From assembly GCA_009602725.1 (NCBI GenBank), contig WELB01000259.1, forward strand, positions 92,931 through 103,674: a stretch of 10,744 nt of DNA, written 5' to 3'. Numbering within the stretch: the first letter of the stretch is position 1; each line of letters opens with the position of its first letter. The translations under genes and the position numbers were made by a program. This DNA is from Spirogloea muscicola (Eukaryota > Streptophyta > Zygnematophyceae > Spirogloeales > Spirogloeaceae). The notes under the pieces are model-generated. The model saw only the letters and a program-made list of their open reading frames with translations, was not told the DNA's origin and ran no database searches. Of the stretch, positions 5,683 to 10,744 are shown one piece after another.

Positions 5683-7890
5683 TTACACCTGACGGTTGCT
5701 GCCTCGACCAAGTCTAGGAGCATTACCAACCTTGGCCAGGTATACCCTGAGAGCATCCGGACAATTTGCCAAATTAGCCGCAGGCTCCCACGTGTTGTGC
5801 TCAGGCCCATACCCGAGCCACTTCACCAGATACTCACGGGTCTTACGCCCTCGAGGCTTGTCCCTATGAGACAAGATCTCTTCCACCTCTAACTCAAAAG
5901 CATCCTCGATCAGTAGTGGAGGTGGGGGCGGTTGGACACGACCATCCGAAAGGAAGGCCCTCAGCTGAGACACATGGAAGACGTTATGTACCTTCCAATG
6001 CACTGGTGTCTTGAGCTCGTAGGACACCTTGCCCACAAGGCGTACTACTGCAAATGGTCCAACCCACTTGGGTAGCAACTTGCGCATACCCACAGACCGC
6101 AAGGATAAGTGCTTTGTGCTAAGCAGCACTTGTGCACCAACATCGAAGGAGACGTCCTTCCGATGTTCGTCAGCATAAGCCTTCTGGCGACGCTGAGCAA
6201 TTTCCAAGAAATGCCGAGCTCGTCTCTGAGCTTCTAAGAGAGTCCCAGTAAAGGCTACCGCGGCGGGAACCCGTTCCGGCCTCCCCACCTGAAGTGGAGC
6301 TCGGGGATGCTGACCATAGTTGAGGAAGAATGGAGTCTCCTTTGTGGACGCATGATAGGCATTGTTCACAGCATATTCAGCTGGAGCCAAATACTCATCC
6401 CAGTCAGTCTGGCTGGGGTTGACGAAGTGCCTCAACATGTCCTCGAGATCTCGATTCATGCGCTCAGTTTGACCATCAGTTTGTGGGTGAAAGGCTGTGG
6501 ACATGGCTTGTCTCGTGCCAAGAATCTTGCAAACTTCTGTCCAGAAGTGACCTGTAAAGCAAGGATCGCGGTCCGAGACCATCCTCTCAGGTACGCCATG
6601 CAATTTCCACACTTCATCCACAAAGATGCCAGCAAAATCCTTCGCAGAAACCCGCGTAGTTGTGGGAGCAAAATGCACCATTTTTCTCAAGCGATCCACA
6701 AAGACAACAATGGCATCATAAGCATTCCGCGTCTTAGGCAATTGTGTGATGAAATCCACACTTACATCAGACCAATTCCGCTCCGGAATCTGCAAGGGCT
6801 GAAGTAAACCGGCAGGTTTGCCAGGGATTGCCTTACTACGCTGGCATGTGGCACAACTGACCACAAAAGCGCGCACCTGGGCTGAAAAGCCCGGCCACCA
6901 AAAGAGGCGTCGCACAGCCTTTTGGGTTTTGCCCACGCCCAGATGACCACTGTAAGGCGGATCATGCAGCTCCTGCATTATGTCAGTGCGCAAGGCATTG
7001 CAGTCCGGGACCACAATAGCGTCACCTTGCCACCAAAAGCCTTTGTCATCGGTGAGGATACTCACGTTGGCGGCCTCGGCAAACCACGGGTCGGTGCCAT
7101 ACCCTTGACGGATACGGACATAGAGCTCAGAGAGGTCTGCCGTGGGTAGCTCAGAAGCTTGACGAGTCGGACACAATTTAGCAGCCCGCACTCCAGAAGC
7201 ATTCAAGGTGGCCAACGCAGCAGCGCCGCTAATGTAGCGACTCACAGGGTCCGCAACATTAAGACGGCCAGGGCGATAAACCCATTGGAAGTCGAATTGC
7301 GCAATGCACTCCGACCATCGAGCTTGACGCCGAGTCAAATGCTGCTGTGTGTGGAAATATGTCAACGGGCAATGATCCGTGACAACCGTAAATGCCACAC
7401 CTTCCAGGTAGCAACGCCAGACACGTAAGGCGTGCACCACAGCCAGCAATTCCTGCTCGCCCGTAGTGTAATTTTGCTCTGCAGGTATGAGCAGGCGACT
7501 CTCAAACGCTAACGGGTGACCCTCTTGCAAGAGCACGGCACCAATGCCGGTCAAAGAGGCATCGCAGACAAGCTCATATGGCACGCCTTCCCGAGGAAAG
7601 GCCAGCACAGGCGGAGACATCAGCGCGTGCTGGATTCCCTCAAATGCATTTTGGCATTCGGACGACCATTCCCAAGGTACGTCCTTACGAGTCAACTTCG
7701 TAAGAGGAAGTGCCAAGTTCCCATAGCCTTGTAGGAACTTTCGAAAGTAGTTTGCAAAGCCCAAAAAGGAACGCAATGCAGGGACCGTCATTGGCACAGG
7801 CCAATCCCGTACGACCGAATTCTTTTTGGGATCAACACGTATTCCGTCCTTGCCTACGACATGCCCGAGGTATGTCAATTCTGGCTGGTT
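5683..7890 (-). CDS. pol: Pol C-terminal part of element B: RT thumb, RNase H, integrase, chromodomain
   Basis: The frame is intact for 738 codons counted from an internal ATG at 7899; residues from ~4 on match element A. Domains: RT thumb/connection (~5-100); RNase H (~105-180: Asp113, Glu148/150, Asp175); integrase zinc finger (His312, His319, Cys349, Cys352); catalytic core with Asp382, Asp443 and Glu479, 35 residues between the last two; GPF module (~612-646); Pro run (657-661); chromodomain (~668-714, Trp694 and Tyr697 of the methyl-lysine cage). The cage's first position is Leu670, where element A has Phe. The ATG is not the true start: the gene continues upstream beyond a one-base loss at 7890/7891. 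All visible catalytic residues of RNase H and integrase are present, so damage is confined to the upstream part. Confidence 0.92.
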   Translation of the reverse strand, partial: NQPELTYLGHVVGKDGIRVDPKKNSVVRDWPVPMTVPALRSFLGFANYFRKFLQGYGNLALPLTKLTRKDVPWEWSSECQNAFEGIQHALMSPPVLAFPREGVPYELVCDASLTGIGAVLLQEGHPLAFESRLLIPAEQNYTTGEQELLAVVHALRVWRCYLEGVAFTVVTDHCPLTYFHTQQHLTRRQARWSECIAQFDFQWVYRPGRLNVADPVSRYISGAAALATLNASGVRAAKLCPTRQASELPTADLSELYVRIRQGYGTDPWFAEAANVSILTDDKGFWWQGDAIVVPDCNALRTDIMQELHDPPYSGHLGVGKTQKAVRRLFWWPGFSAQVRAFVVSCATCQRSKAIPGKPAGLLQPLQIPERNWSDVSVDFITQLPKTRNAYDAIVVFVDRLRKMVHFAPTTTRVSAKDFAGIFVDEVWKLHGVPERMVSDRDPCFTGHFWTEVCKILGTRQAMSTAFHPQTDGQTERMNRDLEDMLRHFVNPSQTDWDEYLAPAEYAVNNAYHASTKETPFFLNYGQHPRAPLQVGRPERVPAAVAFTGTLLEAQRRARHFLEIAQRRQKAYADEHRKDVSFDVGAQVLLSTKHLSLRSVGMRKLLPKWVGPFAVVRLVGKVSYELKTPVHWKVHNVFHVSQLRAFLSDGRVQPPPPPLLIEDAFELEVEEILSHRDKPRGRKTREYLVKWLGYGPEHNTWEPAANLANCPDALRVYLAKVGNAPRLGRGSNRQV

Positions 7891-8158
7891 AATGCGCACT
7901 TGGACCGCTTTGCGTACAAGTGATTGTCACGCAGCAGCTGCAGCACTTGGCGCAGGTGCTTCGCGTGATCCTCAGGTGTTTTGCTGAACACGAGGATATC
8001 GTCCAGATATACCAGCACAAAATGATAGAGCAAGGGGCCAAAGACCCTCGACATCGCCGCCTGGAAAGTCGCCGGTGCATTGGTAAGCTCAGCACTTTGA
8101 ACTGAAAATGTCCAAGCGGCGTCCGAAACGCTGACTTCTGGACATCTGCAGGCGTGAT
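7891..8158 (-). pseudogene. pol: RT palm fragment with YLDD, element B
   Basis: The segment continues RT after the TGA at 8159-8161: first ITPADVQKSAFRTPLGHFQF, then, after a 7-base loss at 8084-8086, TNAPATFQ and the catalytic YLDD followed by ILVFSKTPEDH. The loss removes the codons for FGL, seen in element A, and changes frame. A further one-base loss at 7890/7891 ends the frame in KCALTSQN. RT activity from this copy would need three corrections. Confidence 0.88.
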
Positions 8159-8902
8159 TCAAATTTGATGATACCCACTTGCCAGGTCCAGGGAGCTAAA
8201 CACCGTAGCCCCTGCGAGCCAATCGAACAGATCATCTATGCGAGGCAATGGATATCGATTCTTGATGGTAAGCTTGTTCAAAGCCCGATAATCGATGCAC
8301 ATCCGTAGAGTGCCATCCTTCTTTTTGACAAAGAGATTGGGTGCTCCATATGGCGACTGAGAGGGCTCAATGTAGCCCTTCGCCAGCAGGTCCTCGACCT
8401 GGGATTGCATCTCTCGAAATTCTAGAGGGCTAAGTCGGTACATGGGACGGTAAGGCGGGTGAGCGCCTGGCTCCAATGGAATTGTGTGAGCCACACCTCG
8501 GTGAGGAGGGAGACCGTCCGGAAGAGAGTCGGGAAAAACGTCCGCAAACTCATCCAGCAGCTTATCAAGAATTTCGCCATGTGAATCCGCAGCATTCACA
8601 CACAAGTCAGGCTTGGACTCGTCATAATTGAACGCCACCATCACAAGAAATGCCGTCTCGACAGTTGTTTTGTGAATCAGCCGCTTCATCTGCATGGCGG
8701 GCAGCAGAGTGGGAGCCCCTGCCGCCAGCGGCGGTGCACAGGGAAGCTGCTTGCATAGGACAAGGCGCCGTGCGCCACGTTGTACCGTGCAAGTTCGGCG
8801 TTCATAGTCAAGGCATGCTGATGTGGCACGAAGCCAGTCATCTCCCAATATGACATCAAAAGCGACGGACAACGCAATTGCGTAGCAATGCACCTCGGCC
8901 TT
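8159..8902 (-). pseudogene. pol: protease C-terminal part and RT fingers/palm of element B
   Basis: Recognisable sequence begins at [20 protein letters not shown] (8902), the end of the retropepsin, and runs through a linker into [36 protein letters not shown] and [12 protein letters not shown]. The frame stops at TGA 8159-8161, which replaces an Arg codon seen in element A (HKIRITP). The open frame extends right to 9013, but that extra part is only a shadow of the protease in another frame. Neighbouring pieces overlap as expected for one decayed gene. Confidence 0.88.
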
Positions 8903-8904
8903 AT

Positions 8905-9250
8905 CTGAATGCGAATTGGAATTGAGCACAAACCCATCACAGTGGTGGGGTGGCCATCGGCCAAAGTCACTTTTGCTAAGCCGTCTGCTTGCACAGGCAA
9001 GCCAGCGGAGCACACCAAATCCCTACTGACGAAGGACACTGAGGCCCCTGAGTCTATAAGGAACCTAGCCGGTGCCGAAGCAACCAGCCCCTCAAACAGC
9101 ATAGTATGTCCACCATGGACGCTGCCAAGAAATGGGGTGCGAGCGACGCAAACCCGGACCGAGGTCGGGTAAGGCCTATGCTCATAAGCATCAACGCTAC
9201 GCCTGAGGAGCGTGTGACCTGCCTCGTGCGAGGACAGCAGGTCCATCCCC
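8905..9250 (-). pseudogene. pol: aspartic protease N-terminal part of element B
   Basis: The frame holds MLFEGLVASAPARF followed by LIDSGASVSFVS, the retropepsin active site (Asp-Ser-Gly), then [17 protein letters not shown]. Retropepsins act as dimers and cut the gag-pol polyprotein. Frame is lost near 8904, where the end of the protease moves to the next segment, and near 9250 on the zinc-knuckle side. The apparent ATG at 9246 lies in the linker and is not a start. Confidence 0.85.
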
Positions 9251-9680
9251 AGCGGAGCTCGATTAGGACGCCGCGCCTTTGCGGCACAATGAATAACAGC
9301 ATTTCTTCAGCCTCACGGCGCTCAGGCCAGCTCAAGGAAATATCAGCAGCCATTTGCAAAGCATTGTGGGCAACCCACACAAATAGAGGCCCCCCGGCCT
9401 CCAGGCCGTGCAATAAAGCAGAGATGGAGCGCACAACCGGCACGGTTGACGGGCAAGCAATGCCAGCAAGATCAAACAGCTCAAGTGCGTCTGGCTGGAT
9501 GATGTGGCTATCAGAGGCCAAGGTCAGGCACTCACGCTTCCCTTTGAAGCCGCCCTTGTCCCGGCCCATCGGGCGCTGTGGACGTGGCCCAGCAGATGCC
9601 GCCGTGCACTCCCTGGACATGTGGCCCGGCTCTCCGCACCTGAAGCAAGTAGCTCCCTCCATGCGCGGCTTGGGGAAGTT
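9251..9680 (-). pseudogene. gag: zinc knuckle and pre-protease domain of element B
   Basis: The frame reads CFRCGEPGHMSREC (9606-9647), a CX2CX4HX4C zinc knuckle, then a basic Gly/Lys stretch and the ~70-residue domain (9270-9485) shared with element A: ELFDLAGIACP, VPVV, GGPLFVWVAHNALQMAA, LSW, LFIVPQRRG. Zinc knuckle and pre-protease domain are in one frame here, so no programmed frameshift between them is needed in this family. Upstream, a one-base gain at 9679-9680 separates it from gag; downstream, it runs out of frame near 9250. Confidence 0.82.
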
Positions 9681-9720
9681 CCGCGCGCGGCTTGGTGAAG
9701 TCCACGCGCGGCTTGGAGAA
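9657..9720 (-). repeat. three 21-bp repeats encoding FxKPR in gag
   Basis: On the minus strand three tandem units begin at 9720, 9699 and 9677. They encode FSKPRVD, FTKPRA and FPKPRME just before the zinc knuckle. Units one and three are 21 bases; the middle unit has 22 (an extra T at 9679-9680 on the plus strand), which breaks the gag frame. The basic repeats would fit a nucleic-acid-binding tail. Confidence 0.85.
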
Positions 9721-10744
9721 ACCGGCTTGAGGGCGTGGGTTCAAACCCTGGCGTGGCTGGAATCGCCTGTTGCGGCGGTCGGCTTCAGCACCATCTGCCT
9801 GCAGCAGAGGTCGCTTGCTTGGGCCTGCAAGGTTGGGCGTGCCGAGCACCTTGCGTGCATGCTCCACCATCTGTGGGAAGTCCATGAGCTGCTTCGCTGT
9901 CGTGGTATCGATGGCGACATGCCTGCGATAGCGCCGAGGCAAACCTGCCATGAATCGTTGGCACTGTTCGATGGGCGCCATAGGTACCGTGTGAATATTT
10001 GACAGCAGCAGCCGGAAGCTCCGCAGATAGGTCTCAAAAGCCTCCTTGCCCTCACCCTCCATGCGGAGCTCATCCAGGGCGTCACGGACGTGCAGCTCCT
10101 CGTGGGGGTCACCGTAGGTAAACAGGAGCGAGCTGCAAAAGAAGCTCCAATCGTCCGCTTTCTCGGGCGCGCCCTGCTTAATGGTACTCCACCAGTCCCG
10201 CGGCTGCCCTGACAAGTAGGTAGAGGCGAGGCGCACGCGTGCCTCCGCCGCCGTGCGGGAGCAGACGAACCAGTCGTCCATCTCGTGCAGCCACGGCGGT
10301 ACCCCGCCCTTGTCGCCGTGGCCAGAGAACTGCCGCGGTGGGTGAGCCCTGGCCAGGCCATGCTCAGGGGGTCCGTGGTTCTGGCGCCCAATGTGCAATG
10401 TGGCATCCAGCTCTTGCATGCGCCTCTCTGTGGCGCGCAGCCGGACGAGGAGGGTGCGCAGCTCCGAGCAAAGCCTTGCATGAAGACGGTGTTGGGCTGG
10501 GTCCGTTGTAGGCGCTGCTGCTGCAAGGTCCTGCATGAGGAGGGCGATGCGTTGCACCTCCCCAGCCGACAAGCTTTCGGCTCCCAGCTCGGCATACCCT
10601 CCCAGGGCTTGTGCCGCAGCGGCCACTGGATCCACAGTACCTGGCCCCGCCACGGCCGTCGTGTCCACAGCCGACCGTCCTGGAGCAGGCGCCGTATCCA
10701 CGACCGTCTGCTCCGCGGCAGCCGCTGCTTCCGCAGCGGTCCGC
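9681..10744 (-). CDS. gag: Gag (matrix/capsid part) of element B, start outside window
   Basis: An N-terminal Ala-rich part leads into a coiled-coil-like helix (~residues 45-100 counted from the GTG at 10701). The Retrotrans_gag-type capsid region follows (~135-265) with PPWLHEMDDWFV, YLSGQPRDWW, FETYLRSFRLLL and FMAGLPRRYRRHV. An Arg-rich linker then reaches the FxKPR repeats. The GTG is not convincing as a start: the frame stays open through 10744 with an Ala/Glu-rich sequence, so gag begins further right. After 9680 the frame slips and the remaining ~48 codons to the stop at 9532-9534 are out of register with the zinc knuckle. Gag assembles the virus-like particle around the RNA. This end of B looks richer in GC than its pol. 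Confidence 0.85.

Larger units (their letters stand above)
5135..10744 (-). mobile_element. element B: nested Ty3/gypsy chromovirus, 5' end outside window
   Basis: The element reads leftward: gag (open to 10744), zinc knuckle, pre-protease domain, protease, RT, RNase H, integrase, chromodomain, polypurine tract, 3' LTR. It sits inside the gag of element A, so it is the younger insertion. Six interruptions lie between 7890 and 9680: a one-base gain in gag, frame changes near 9250 and 8904, a TGA at 8159-8161, a 7-base loss at 8084-8086 and a one-base loss at 7890. The last 2.2 kb of pol is undamaged. Confidence 0.9.

Noticed and set aside
5184-5810. 208-codon minus-strand frame over the LTR of element B
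   Set aside because: It overlaps the end of pol in another frame and the GC-rich LTR, with no domain; Arg/Ala-rich composition is expected from GCC/GCT repeats.
9106-10002. 298-codon plus-strand frame
   Set aside because: It lies wholly antisense to gag, zinc knuckle and protease of element B, whose motifs are clear; it is a shadow frame.

Overview
This is eukaryotic repeat DNA made almost entirely of degraded Ty3/gypsy LTR retrotransposons of the chromovirus type (integrase with a C-terminal chromodomain). I see no host gene, tRNA, rRNA or bacterial feature. The best clue to the host is the primer-binding site at 474-484. It matches the 3' end of a plant-type initiator methionine tRNA, and the RT/integrase wording is of the kind found in green-algal and plant chromoviruses. 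A green-lineage eukaryote, perhaps an alga, is therefore likely but not proven.

Layout: (1) 1-1120, plus strand: the right part of an LTR (1-471) with a TATA box, a primer-binding site, an untranslated leader (488-1023) and the first ~32 codons of a gag gene. (2) At about 1115-1122 the sequence switches abruptly to the minus strand. (3) 1121-5134, minus strand ('element A'): chromodomain, integrase, RNase H, RT, protease, an unrecognised pre-protease domain and a gag zinc knuckle, broken by at least five frameshifts or stops. (4) 5135-10744, minus strand ('element B'): a second, related chromovirus whose 3' LTR (5135-5624) abuts the gag of A just upstream of its zinc knuckle. B therefore looks inserted into A, and its 5' LTR would lie past the window. 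B runs from LTR through pol (an intact 738-codon frame for RT palm to chromodomain), then a heavily damaged RT/protease stretch, to a gag that is open to the window edge.

The LTR at 1-471 and the LTR of B are recognisably related but in opposite orientation. Simplest reading: the plus-strand fragment and A are one element with an inverted interior, later invaded by B. This can be tested in sequence beyond 10744. In a working element, gag would form the particle, protease would cut the polyprotein, RT/RNase H would copy the RNA from the tRNA primer, and integrase with its chromodomain would choose the target chromatin. Neither copy can do this alone as read here, because both polyprotein frames are interrupted.

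Most novel signal: a ~70-residue domain between zinc knuckle and protease, present in both elements, which I cannot assign to a family. Second: three stem-loops in the same order in both LTRs despite diverged sequence.
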